NCBI GenBank assembly: GCA_002440665.1
Contig: DJUX01000050.1
Location: 1 to 7,365, forward strand
Origin: Dechloromonas sp. UBA6271
Lineage (GTDB): Bacteria > Pseudomonadota > Gammaproteobacteria > Burkholderiales > Rhodocyclaceae
Reading direction: 5' to 3'
DNA length: 7,365 nt
Position numbers and translations under genes: made by a program. This document shows positions 1 to 6,693 of the stretch, in pieces (the first letter of the stretch is position 1; every line of letters begins with the position of its first letter). The notes below the pieces were generated by a model, which was not told where the DNA came from, did no database searches, and saw only the letters and a program-made list of their open reading frames with translations.

Positions 1-147
1 GGCGGCGGCGAAGCTGGGCGGGTTGCGGTCGGCTTGCGCCGCAGGCGGCGGCACGAACGCCGGCGCCGCCGGTAGGGGCGCGCGCCACGTGGCGCCGGCT
101 GCGGCCAGCAGAAACAGCATTGGCGCCAGCCAGCGCGGCAGCGTCAT
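1..147 (-). CDS. N-terminus of an exported or membrane-anchored protein (partial, runs off the window)
   Basis: Only the first 49 codons are present; the gene continues past the left edge. The ATG at 147-145 overlaps the TGA of the glycosyltransferase (146-144) as ATGA, which supports both the start and translational coupling. The product begins MTLPRWLAPMLFLLAAAG, a short basic start followed by a hydrophobic stretch (about residues 6-19) typical of a signal peptide or N-terminal anchor. An Ala/Pro-rich linker follows (about 24-39), and then RNPPSFAAA where a mature domain seems to begin. No cysteine suggests a lipoprotein. The fragment is too short to assign a family. From memory, sialidase/BNR-type proteins sit beside such glycosyltransferases in related genomes, but nothing visible here proves that. 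Confidence 0.7.
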   Translation of the reverse strand, partial: MTLPRWLAPMLFLLAAAGATWRAPLPAAPAFVPPPAAQADRNPPSFAAA

Positions 148-1751
148 GGCGCGACGATCTCGAACCAGACGATGGTTGTCATCAGCGGTGCCAGATTCCG
201 TGTGGTGAAAGCTTCCTGCCAGTCGGCGAGAGTGGCGCCGACCCGGGCGAAACGCAGCCCGGAGCCATGTGAAGCCAGGTTGCGGTAACTGCCTGCCTGC
301 TTCACCTGCAATCCGGCACTGGCGACCGCTTGCTGGAGGCGGGGAATATCCTGGCTTTCAATGAAGATCAGCGCGTTCAAGGCCTTGAGTTCAGCCAGGT
401 CGTGACGATCCAGAGTGCCGTAATGGCGGTGTGCACGCTGGCTGAGAATCGGCAGCAGCGCCGGCTGCGGTCCGTCGAACATGGCGATGTCGCGGGTTCG
501 TCCGAGCTCACGGACCTCGTCGGGAACGGCATTGACGCCGATCGCCGGGAAGACGCCCCAGAGCAGCGCCAGCCAGAACAGCATCGGTGCCGCCAGCGTG
601 TGGCCGAGCGCGCGTTCCTGCCACCAGGCCCACGCGAAATAAATGGCCGGCAGCAGCACCCAGTACCAGCCGCCCAATCCGAACCAGAAGGTGAAGCCGG
701 CGAAGGCGGCGCCGAGCAGCAGGGCCAGCGCCAGCCCGAGGCGGAACGGCCAGCGGCTGCGGATATTCGGCAGTGCGAGCGCGATCAGGATGGCCAGCGG
801 CACCAGCGAGCCGATCAGGTAGCGGTCGAAGCTGCGGATGAAGGCAAAGGGCAGGAAGGTGGCGAGGAACCAGAACAGGACCAGGCGATCGACAGCAGAG
901 CCCTTCCAGGCCGCCCAGGCGGCGACGGCAAAGACGAAAACCCAGGGCAGCGCGACGTTGAGCAGGCCGAGGAGGATGGCTGGTGAGAAATTGAAGAACT
1001 GTCGCGATTCGAGTTCGCCGGCCAGCACCAGATCGGCGGATTCCGGGTAAAGCGCACGGACGATGAAAAACCATGGCAACGCCAGCACGGCAAAGAGCAG
1101 CGCGTGGCCGGCCAGCGGCACGAAGTGTTGGCGCAGTTGCGTCAGCCGCAGGCGGCCGCTGGCCAGCAGCGCCAGGCCGCCGCCGCCGCAGACCAGCGCG
1201 ACGATCGGTCCCTTGGTCAGGAAGCCGGCGGCCAGCAGCAGGGCTGTTGCGGTCAACCACCTTTTTTGGCCCGAATCCAGCCACACCAGCAGGCTCCAGA
1301 AAGCCGCCGTGGACAGCGCGGCGACCGGCACGTCGAGCATGAAACGGCGGCCCTCGCTGGCCATGCCGAGGCAGCCGAGCAGCACGCAGCCGGCGATCCA
1401 GCCGGTTTCGTTGCGGCCGGAAAGGCGCCGGGCGATGCCGGCAGTCGACACCACCAGCAAGGTGGCAAACAGTACGGCGACGAAGCGGGCGCTCACCAGT
1501 GAAATGCCGAAGGTCTCGAAACTGGCGCGCCCCAGCCAGTAGAGCAGCGGCGGCTTGCGAATGCGCGGCGCGCCGTCGAGGAAAGGCACCAGCCAGTGAT
1601 CGCCCTCGATCATCTCCATCGGCGTACGCAAACCGAGGAAGAATTCGTCCTTGCCGGTCAACCCGGTCGCTTCCCATATACCGGGCAGCAGCACGGCAAG
1701 CGCAAGCAGGAACAGCAGCAAGGTCTGGCGGGCGGGGGAGAGGGCAGGCAT
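144..1751 (-). CDS. PMT/ArnT-type integral membrane glycosyltransferase (GT39/GT83-like)
   Basis: A 535-residue polytopic inner-membrane protein expected to transfer a sugar from a polyprenyl-phosphate donor to a lipid, glycan or protein on the periplasmic face. After a first membrane segment (about residues 10-26), the first periplasmic loop carries the acidic pair D35-E36 (GKDEFF), where this family keeps its catalytic Asp, and then RKPPLLYW (65-72). FLTKGP (177-182) and the RSFDRYLIGSLVPLA stretch (306-320) are also typical. Many hydrophobic segments fill residues 85-405. The tail (about 410-535) is soluble and probably periplasmic. Length fits ArnT-like enzymes. The donor and acceptor are unknown, and I do not claim ArnT itself. 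The start is the only Met before residue 45; no Shine-Dalgarno lies at normal distance, and a hairpin abuts the ATG. The downstream gene overlaps by 4 nt. Confidence 0.88.
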   Translation of the reverse strand: MPALSPARQTLLLFLLALAVLLPGIWEATGLTGKDEFFLGLRTPMEMIEGDHWLVPFLDGAPRIRKPPLLYWLGRASFETFGISLVSARFVAVLFATLLVVSTAGIARRLSGRNETGWIAGCVLLGCLGMASEGRRFMLDVPVAALSTAAFWSLLVWLDSGQKRWLTATALLLAAGFLTKGPIVALVCGGGGLALLASGRLRLTQLRQHFVPLAGHALLFAVLALPWFFIVRALYPESADLVLAGELESRQFFNFSPAILLGLLNVALPWVFVFAVAAWAAWKGSAVDRLVLFWFLATFLPFAFIRSFDRYLIGSLVPLAILIALALPNIRSRWPFRLGLALALLLGAAFAGFTFWFGLGGWYWVLLPAIYFAWAWWQERALGHTLAAPMLFWLALLWGVFPAIGVNAVPDEVRELGRTRDIAMFDGPQPALLPILSQRAHRHYGTLDRHDLAELKALNALIFIESQDIPRLQQAVASAGLQVKQAGSYRNLASHGSGLRFARVGATLADWQEAFTTRNLAPLMTTIVWFEIVAP

Positions 1752-1753
1752 GG

Positions 1754-1772
1754 AGCGGGATTTTAACCCGCT
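1754..1772 (-). repeat. Hairpin next to the glycosyltransferase start codon
   Basis: AGCGGG at 1754-1759 is matched by CCCGCT at 1767-1772 around a 7-nt AT-rich loop. The stem can grow by a G-U and a G-C pair at its base. On the minus strand it ends within a few bases of the ATG at 1751. It could affect translation initiation, or simply overlap a -10-like TAAAAT in the loop. No U-tract follows, so it is not an intrinsic terminator. Confidence 0.5.
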
Positions 1773-1783
1773 TCCCTTTGTGC

Positions 1784-1809
1784 GCCCCCTGAGGAGACTG
1801 AATGGGGGC
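1784..1809 (-). repeat. GC-rich inverted repeat after the AraC gene, a possible weak terminator
   Basis: GCCCCC (1784-1789) pairs perfectly with GGGGGC (1804-1809) across a 14-nt loop, 29 bp beyond the stop codon of the minus-strand regulator. The position suits a transcript end or pause. There is no U-run on either strand, so it does not meet the form of a Rho-independent terminator. Confidence 0.35.
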
Positions 1810-1837
1810 TCAAATATGCCCTAAGCAGTCGTTGGGC

Positions 1838-2845
1838 CTAGAAACCCCGAGTTGCCGGTTTGCTTTGTTTTGCAGACAAAGTGGCTTGATCAATATGCCG
1901 CTGGCTGTGACGTAGCTGCGCAATGTCCCGGCCGGGCGGAGTCCCAAACATGCGGCGATATTCACGGTTAAATTGCGACGGGCTTTCGTAGCCAACGTGA
2001 TGGGCGGCCGAGGCAGCATCGGTGTTGGCGACCAGCATCAGGCGCCGGGCCTCGTGCAGGCGCATCTGCTTCTGATATTGCAAGGGCGTCATCGCGGTCA
2101 GTGCTTTGAAATGATGGTGCAGTGAGGATTTGCTCATGTTCGAAAGGCTGGCCAGCCGGTCGATGCTGATAGGCTGGTCGAGGTTCATTTTGAGCCAGTC
2201 GATGGCGCGGACGATCTGATGGCTGTGGCTGCCGCTGGCAGCAGCCTGCCGCAGTCGCGAGCCGAGGGAACTGGTGAGCAGGCGGTAGAGCAGTTCGCGC
2301 TCGATGATCGGGGCGAGTACCGGGATGTCGGCCGGCGTATCGAGCAAGCGGGCAAGACGCAGGGCGGCGCCCTGAATTTCGGCGCTGATGGCGCCGACGG
2401 CAATGCCACGGTCAACGGCATCCAGGGCACGATTTGTGGGAATAGCTGCGGCCAATTCGTTGATCTTCAGCGGGTCAATCAACACCGCCAGCCCCAGATA
2501 CGGCTCGCTGGCCGAGGCGCAGGTAATGCGTGAGAACATCGGCAGGTCGACCGACGAAATCAGGCAATGTCGGGCGTCGTAGTCGTAGGTCTCTTCGCCC
2601 ACCGTGATGCGCTTGGCACCCTGGACCATCATGGCGAAGACCGAGGCCATGATGGTGCAGGTCGGCGCGTCGCAATTCGAACCGCGAAACAGCCGCAGGC
2701 CGGGGATGACGGTGTCGACCGCCCCGTCATCCGGGCAATGGCGGCGAAGAATCGCGGCGAGCTCCTCGCGCTGGCGGATCAGTGCGGCGTTTTCCATGGC
2801 GCTGGAATCATTCGGGCGGGGCGGGGTCTGAACGGCTGTATCCAT
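1838..2845 (-). CDS. AraC-family transcriptional regulator (AraC_N sensor plus AraC HTH)
   Basis: A 335-residue regulator from the ATG at 2845. Residues about 30-185 match the AraC-type N-terminal domain (AraC_N, PF06719 type): IPGLRLFRG (47-55), VQGAKRITVGEETYDYD (74-90), SSVDLPM (97-103). Residues about 210-312 form the paired HTH DNA-binding domain: helix region SIDRLASLSNMSKSSLHHHF (227-246) and VGYESPSQFNREYRRMFG (284-301). All five cysteines (C37, C58, C63, C94, C109) lie in the sensor part. The gene is divergent from the molybdenum hydroxylase genes, which suggests it controls them. The start is uncertain: a TTG at 2914 would add 23 residues and an ATG at 2797 would remove 16. None has a clear Shine-Dalgarno. 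I prefer 2845 because residues before it do not look like part of the domain. Confidence 0.88.
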   Translation of the reverse strand: MDTAVQTPPRPNDSSAMENAALIRQREELAAILRRHCPDDGAVDTVIPGLRLFRGSNCDAPTCTIMASVFAMMVQGAKRITVGEETYDYDARHCLISSVDLPMFSRITCASASEPYLGLAVLIDPLKINELAAAIPTNRALDAVDRGIAVGAISAEIQGAALRLARLLDTPADIPVLAPIIERELLYRLLTSSLGSRLRQAAASGSHSHQIVRAIDWLKMNLDQPISIDRLASLSNMSKSSLHHHFKALTAMTPLQYQKQMRLHEARRLMLVANTDAASAAHHVGYESPSQFNREYRRMFGTPPGRDIAQLRHSQRHIDQATLSAKQSKPATRGF

Positions 2846-2977
2846 GGCCGACAGGGTAGCGGTTTTGCCTGCGGCCGACGAGAGGTGGCAGGCGGTTTCT
2901 GGAGGATCAGGCAATAAGTCTGCACGATTGGGTTATCGGTTCGCCTCGACTCTCGCCCACACTGTCGGCACCGGCAG

Positions 2978-2993
2978 GGCAATCTGGTTTGCC
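2978..2993. promoter_or_regulatory. Inverted repeat, possible operator for the iorA genes
   Basis: GGCAA (2978-2982) and TTGCC (2989-2993) form a perfect inverted repeat with a 6-bp spacer. Flanking CAG and CTG extend the symmetry if one extra base is allowed. It lies 30 bp before the iorA start, so it would sit near the core promoter or in the leader. A protein-binding site is inferred from position and symmetry only. Confidence 0.35.
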
Positions 2994-3006
2994 GCTGTTC
3001 CCTTTT

Positions 3007-3021
3007 TGCAAGGAGCTTGCA
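3007..3021 (+). promoter_or_regulatory. iorA ribosome binding site inside a perfect palindrome
   Basis: AAGGAG (3010-3015) lies 7 nt before the ATG at 3023 and decides this start over the TTG at 3017, which would be 1 nt from it. The same bases sit in TGCAAGGAGCTTGCA, a 6-bp perfect stem with a GAG loop that ends one base before the ATG. If it folds in mRNA it would partly mask the ribosome binding site. Confidence 0.6.
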
Positions 3022-3022
3022 G

Positions 3023-3481
3023 ATGATCAAACTGACTATTAACGGCAAGGTGCATCAGGTCGATGTGGCGCCCGATACGCCGCTGCTCTGGGCGTTGCGC
3101 GACACGCTGCAGATGACCGGCACCAAGTATGGCTGCGGCCAGGCGCTGTGCGGCGCCTGCACCGTGCATGTCGAAGGCAGCCCGGTGCGCGCCTGCATGA
3201 CGCCTGTGTCGGCGGTGGCCGGGCGCAAGATCACGACCATCGAAGCCATCGACACCCAGCGTGTCGGCAAGGCGGTGCAGGAAGCCTGGCGCAAATTAGA
3301 TGTCGTGCAGTGCGGCTACTGCCAGTCCGGCCAGATCATGAGCGCCGTGGCGCTGCTCAGTCAGAACCGCAAGCCGACCGATGCCGACATCGACAACGCG
3401 ATGTCGGGCAACCTTTGCCGCTGCGCCACTTATGTGCGTATCCGCGCGGCCATCCACGAAGCCGCCAAGGCGTTGGCCTGA
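3023..3481 (+). CDS. iorA: IorA-type [2Fe-2S] subunit of a molybdenum hydroxylase
   Basis: A 152-residue electron-transfer subunit of the xanthine oxidase family. It should pass electrons from the molybdenum site in the large subunit to an outside acceptor. The N-terminal ferredoxin fold holds one [2Fe-2S] cluster through C38, C43, C46 and C58 (YGCGQALCGACTV). The C-terminal helical domain holds the second through C97, C100, C132 and C134 (QCGYCQSGQ and NLCRC). All eight ligands are present and the length is that of the small subunit of isoquinoline 1-oxidoreductase and related two-subunit enzymes. There is no signal peptide, so it probably reaches the periplasm bound to the Tat-bearing partner. 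It is the first gene of the plus-strand group, with iorB 10 nt downstream. The symbol marks family type, not proven substrate. Confidence 0.93.
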   Translation: MIKLTINGKVHQVDVAPDTPLLWALRDTLQMTGTKYGCGQALCGACTVHVEGSPVRACMTPVSAVAGRKITTIEAIDTQRVGKAVQEAWRKLDVVQCGYCQSGQIMSAVALLSQNRKPTDADIDNAMSGNLCRCATYVRIRAAIHEAAKALA

Positions 3482-3485
3482 GGAG
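3479..3485 (+). promoter_or_regulatory. iorB ribosome binding site
   Basis: TGAGGAG overlaps the iorA stop codon and lies 6 nt before the ATG at 3492. It fixes the start so that the Tat motif falls at residues 10-16 of the product. The frame stays open 37 codons further upstream, but that part overlaps the end of iorA. Confidence 0.8.
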
Positions 3486-3491
3486 ATAGCC

Positions 3492-5684
3492 ATGTCCGAG
3501 ATCATCATAGAAAACCTCAGCCGCCGCCGTTTCCTGCAAGGCAGCGCCGGCCTGACGCTGGGTTTCTGCCTGCCGGCCATTGCCGCAGGCGCTGCCGGCA
3601 AGTTGGGTGCCGCTGCTGCGGTCGACACCGAAATTAATGCGTTTTTGAAAATCGGCACCGACAACAGCGTGACCATCTTGTCCAAGCACCTCGAAATGGG
3701 CCAGGGCAGCTATACCGGTCTGGCCACCATTCTGGCCGAAGAACTGGACGCCGACTGGAAGCTCGTTCGCGTCGAAGGCGCCCCGGCCGATGCCAAGCGT
3801 TACAACAACACTTTCTGGGGCCCGGCGCAGGGCACCGGCGGCAGCACGGCGATGGCCAATTCCTGGGAGCAGATGCGCAAGGCGGGGGCAAGCGGGCGGG
3901 CCATGCTGGTTTCGGCCGCCGCCAAGCGCTGGAATGTCGGTGCGGCCGATATTGTGGTGCGCGACGGCATCGTCAGCCATGCCGGCAGCGGCCGCCAGGC
4001 CAGCTTTGGCGAACTGGCGCAGGATGCCGCCAGGGAAACGGTGCCCGCCGATATCAAATTGAAGGACCCCAAAGATTTCCGCCTGATCGGCAAGCAGGCC
4101 AGGCGCAAGGACAGTGCGGCCAAGACCAACGGCACGGCGCAATTCACGCAGGACGTTTTCCTGCCCGGCATGCTGGTGGCCGTCGTCGCGCATCCGCCGC
4201 TGTTCGGCGCCACGGTGAAATCCTTCGATGCAAGCAAAGCCAGGGCGGTCAAGGGTGTCGTCGATGTCGTGCAGATTCCGCAGGGCGTCGCGGTGCTGGC
4301 CACTGACACCTGGAGCGCCAAGAAAGGGCGCGATGCCCTGTCGGTCAGTTGGGACGACAGCAAGGCCTTCAAGCTGGGCAGCGATGAAATTCTGGCCAAG
4401 TACAAGGAAATGGCCAAGAAGCCCGGCCTGGTTGCCGCGAATAAAGGCGACACGGCGAAAACCTTTGCCGGCGCCGCCAAGGTGGTCAGCGCCTCCTTCG
4501 ATTTTCCCTACCTCGCCCATGCCGCGATGGAGCCAATGAACTGCGTCGTCCAGCTCAAGGCCGATGGCTGCGACGTGTGGAACGGCGAGCAATTCCAGAC
4601 CGTCGACCAGGGCCGGGTGGCCGCGCTGTTCGGCCTCAAGCCCGAGCAGGTCAAACTCAACATGCTCTATGCCGGCGGCAGTTTCGGGCGTCGGGCCTGT
4701 ACGCACTCCGACTACGTGCTGGAGGCAGCGCATATCGTCAAGGCGATCAACGGCAAGGCACCGGTCAAGCTGGTCTGGCTGCGCGAGGACGACATGCGCG
4801 GCGGCTACTACCGGCCGCTCTTCCACCACGCGCTGGAAGCGGCGCTCGATGGCAACGGCAAGCTGGTCGGCTGGCGTCACCGGCTGGTCGGTCAGTCGAT
4901 CCTGACCGGCTCCCCGTTCGAAGCAATGATGGTCAAGGACGGCATCGACCACGTATCGGTCGAAGGTGCCTCCAACCTGCCCTACGCCATTCCTAATCTG
5001 ACGGTCGATCTGCACACGCCGACCGACATCGGCGTGCCGGTGCTCTGGTGGCGCTCGGTCGGTTCCTCGCACACGGCTTATTCGACCGAGGTCTTCCTCG
5101 ATCAGGTGGCGGCGGCAATGAGCAAGGACCCGGTGGCGCTGCGTCTGGAGTTGCTCGCCGAGCATCCGCACCATGCCGGCGTGCTCAAGCTGGCGGCCGA
5201 GAAGGCCAACTGGGGAACACCGCTTAAGGCAGCCGCCGGCGAGCGGCGCGGCCGGGGCGTGGCGGTGCATGAATCGTTCAACTCCTTCGTCGCCCACGTC
5301 GCCGAAGTGACGATCAAAAAAGACGGCTCTATTCGGGTCGACCGCGTGGTTTCGGCTGTCGATTGCGGCACGGCGATCAACCCGGACAACATCCGTTCGC
5401 AGGTGGAAGGCTCAGTTGGCTTCGCGCTGTCGGCGGCTATGAGCGGTGAAATCACGCTCAAGGGCGGGCGTGTCGAGCAGGGCAACTTCGATGGCTATCC
5501 GGTGCTGCGCATCGGCGACATGCCCAGGGTCGAGGTCCATATCGTGCCTTCGGCGCTGGCCCCGACCGGCATCGGCGAACCTGGCGTGCCGCCGGTTGCC
5601 CCGGCCGTGGCCAACGCCATCGCCGCTGCCACCGGCAAGTTCCTGACCAGGCTGCCGTTCAATACTACCGATCTGGTGGCCTGA
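3492..5684 (+). CDS. iorB: IorB-type molybdopterin-binding catalytic subunit with Tat signal
   Basis: A 730-residue catalytic subunit of a periplasmic molybdenum hydroxylase or aldehyde oxidoreductase. The twin-arginine motif SRRRFLQ (10-16) and a hydrophobic stretch (17-36) direct export of the folded, cofactor-loaded complex. A cofactor-binding segment with EMGQG (68-72) and QGTGGSTA (113-120) precedes the hammerhead-like domain (about 205-290), the order known for IorB rather than for xanthine oxidase. Then come HAAMEPMNC (343-351), GGSFGRR (395-401), VLWWRSVG (517-524) and the C-terminal GIGEPGVPP (693-701), where E696 corresponds to the conserved catalytic Glu. GGSFGRR replaces the more usual GGGFGRR; I believe this marks a subgroup and not damage. 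The protein is full length. Substrate is unknown: N-heteroaromatics and aldehydes are both used in this family. Confidence 0.93.
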   Translation: MSEIIIENLSRRRFLQGSAGLTLGFCLPAIAAGAAGKLGAAAAVDTEINAFLKIGTDNSVTILSKHLEMGQGSYTGLATILAEELDADWKLVRVEGAPADAKRYNNTFWGPAQGTGGSTAMANSWEQMRKAGASGRAMLVSAAAKRWNVGAADIVVRDGIVSHAGSGRQASFGELAQDAARETVPADIKLKDPKDFRLIGKQARRKDSAAKTNGTAQFTQDVFLPGMLVAVVAHPPLFGATVKSFDASKARAVKGVVDVVQIPQGVAVLATDTWSAKKGRDALSVSWDDSKAFKLGSDEILAKYKEMAKKPGLVAANKGDTAKTFAGAAKVVSASFDFPYLAHAAMEPMNCVVQLKADGCDVWNGEQFQTVDQGRVAALFGLKPEQVKLNMLYAGGSFGRRACTHSDYVLEAAHIVKAINGKAPVKLVWLREDDMRGGYYRPLFHHALEAALDGNGKLVGWRHRLVGQSILTGSPFEAMMVKDGIDHVSVEGASNLPYAIPNLTVDLHTPTDIGVPVLWWRSVGSSHTAYSTEVFLDQVAAAMSKDPVALRLELLAEHPHHAGVLKLAAEKANWGTPLKAAAGERRGRGVAVHESFNSFVAHVAEVTIKKDGSIRVDRVVSAVDCGTAINPDNIRSQVEGSVGFALSAAMSGEITLKGGRVEQGNFDGYPVLRIGDMPRVEVHIVPSALAPTGIGEPGVPPVAPAVANAIAAATGKFLTRLPFNTTDLVA

Positions 5685-5685
5685 C

Positions 5686-6693
5686 ATGGACAGCCTGGAT
5701 ACGCAAGTGCTGGACGCCGCCCGTAGTTGGGCGGCAGCCGGGCATCGCTTCGCCTTGATCACCGTCGCCCGCACCTGGGGTTCCGCCCCCAGGCCGCCGG
5801 GTGCATGGATGATCCTGCGTGACGACGGGCAGGTGCAAGGCTCGGTATCGGGCGGCTGCATCGAGGACGACCTGATCCGCCGCGCTGCCGCCGGAGAATT
5901 TACCGGCAAGTCGGGCAACACCGTGCCGCGTGTTCTGCGCTATGGCGTGACGGCCGATGAGGCGCATCGCTTTGGCCTGCCCTGCGGCGGCACGCTGGAA
6001 CTGGTGCTCGAACCGGCGCCGGATACCGCCTTGCTCGAACAACTCGCCCAGCGCATCGCCACCGGCCAGCTGGCGCAGCGGCGCGTTGCGCTCGCTACCG
6101 GCCTGGTCAGCATCGCCGGCGGCAGCGCCGGCGACAGCCTGCAATGGGATGGCGAAACGCTGGTCACGCTGCATGGCCCGGCGTGGCGTCTGCTGATCAT
6201 CGGCGCCGGGCAGATTTCGCGCTATCTGGCGACGATGGCGCAGGCGCTGGGCTACCGCGTCTATATCTGCGAACCGCGCAGCGAGTACGCCGATGGCTGG
6301 GATGTGGCGGGCAGCGAACGCATCGCATCGATGCCGGATGACGCGGTGACCGAGCTGGCGCTCGATCCGCGCAGCGCCGTCGTGGCATTGACGCACGACC
6401 CCAAGCTTGACGACATGGCCTTGCTCGAAGCCTTGAAATCGCCGGCCTTTTATGTCGGCGCCCTCGGCTCGCACGCCAACAACAGCAAGCGTCGCGAACG
6501 CCTGCTGCAATATTTCGACCTGTCGCAGGCCGAAGTCGACCGCCTGCATGGCCCGGTCGGCTTGCCCATCGGCAGCCGCACGCCGCCGGAAATCGCCGTC
6601 TCCATCCTGGCCGAGATGACCGCCGTGAAAAATGGGCAAATTTCCCGGTCGACCGCAGCAGCCGTCGATCCCTACGCCTGCCGCGTCGCATGA
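5686..6693 (+). CDS. xdhC: XdhC/CoxI-family molybdenum cofactor maturation protein
   Basis: A 335-residue cytoplasmic chaperone. Family members bind the molybdenum cofactor, support its sulfuration and pass it to the apo-enzyme; PaoD of E. coli does this for an MCD enzyme. The N-terminal XdhC_CoxI domain carries GSAPRPPGAWMI (32-43) and SGGCIEDD (55-62). A second conserved cysteine is in GLPCGG (97-102), so both C58 and C100 are kept. The C-terminal Rossmann domain has LLIIGAGQIS (169-178), THDPKLDDMAL (236-246), YVGALGSHANNSKRRERL (256-273) and GLPIGSRTPPEIAVSI (292-307). The start is one base after the iorB stop, with only a weak GGTGG upstream, so translation is probably coupled. The end overlaps mocA by 4 nt. 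It is likely not an enzyme subunit. Confidence 0.92.
   Translation: MDSLDTQVLDAARSWAAAGHRFALITVARTWGSAPRPPGAWMILRDDGQVQGSVSGGCIEDDLIRRAAAGEFTGKSGNTVPRVLRYGVTADEAHRFGLPCGGTLELVLEPAPDTALLEQLAQRIATGQLAQRRVALATGLVSIAGGSAGDSLQWDGETLVTLHGPAWRLLIIGAGQISRYLATMAQALGYRVYICEPRSEYADGWDVAGSERIASMPDDAVTELALDPRSAVVALTHDPKLDDMALLEALKSPAFYVGALGSHANNSKRRERLLQYFDLSQAEVDRLHGPVGLPIGSRTPPEIAVSILAEMTAVKNGQISRSTAAAVDPYACRVA

Larger units (their letters stand above)
1752..1837 (-). other. 86-bp gap between the AraC gene and the glycosyltransferase, with two hairpins
   Basis: No gene fits here. It holds two inverted repeats, listed separately (1784-1809 and 1754-1772). On the minus strand the sequence TAAAAT, one base from a sigma-70 -10 box, lies 8 nt before the glycosyltransferase ATG, but no -35 box stands at the usual spacing. 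Whether the glycosyltransferase has its own promoter or is read through from the regulator gene cannot be decided. Confidence 0.5.
2846..3022. promoter_or_regulatory. Divergent control region between the AraC gene and iorA
   Basis: These 177 bp must hold the promoters of both directions. I find no convincing sigma-70 -35/-10 pair on either strand, which is common for activator-dependent promoters. Visible elements are the inverted repeat at 2978-2993, a direct CGGCA repeat nearby (2966-2970 and 2972-2976), and the palindrome over the iorA ribosome binding site. AraC proteins usually bind direct repeats, so the CGGCA pair is a candidate half-site only. Confidence 0.5.

Noticed and set aside
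508..1677. 389-codon minus-strand frame inside the glycosyltransferase gene
   Set aside because: It is a shifted frame of a gene with clear membrane segments and family motifs; the product is Arg/Ala/Pro-rich, as expected for a shadow.
1784..1809. Rho-independent terminator of the regulator gene
   Set aside because: The stem is good but no U-run follows on the minus strand, so it is listed only as an inverted repeat.
3017..3022. TTG at 3017 as the start of iorA
   Set aside because: It would be only 1 nt from AAGGAG. The ATG at 3023 has a 7-nt spacing and gives the normal family N-terminus.
3381..3491. Longer iorB start inside iorA
   Set aside because: It would put 37 extra residues before the Tat motif and overlap iorA by about 100 nt; the ATG at 3492 has a good ribosome binding site.
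3357..5297. Very long open frame (646 codons) on the minus strand opposite iorB
   Set aside because: It mirrors the iorB reading frame in GC-rich DNA, where antisense frames stay open by codon bias. Its protein is low in recognisable motifs and the plus-strand product has all family motifs.
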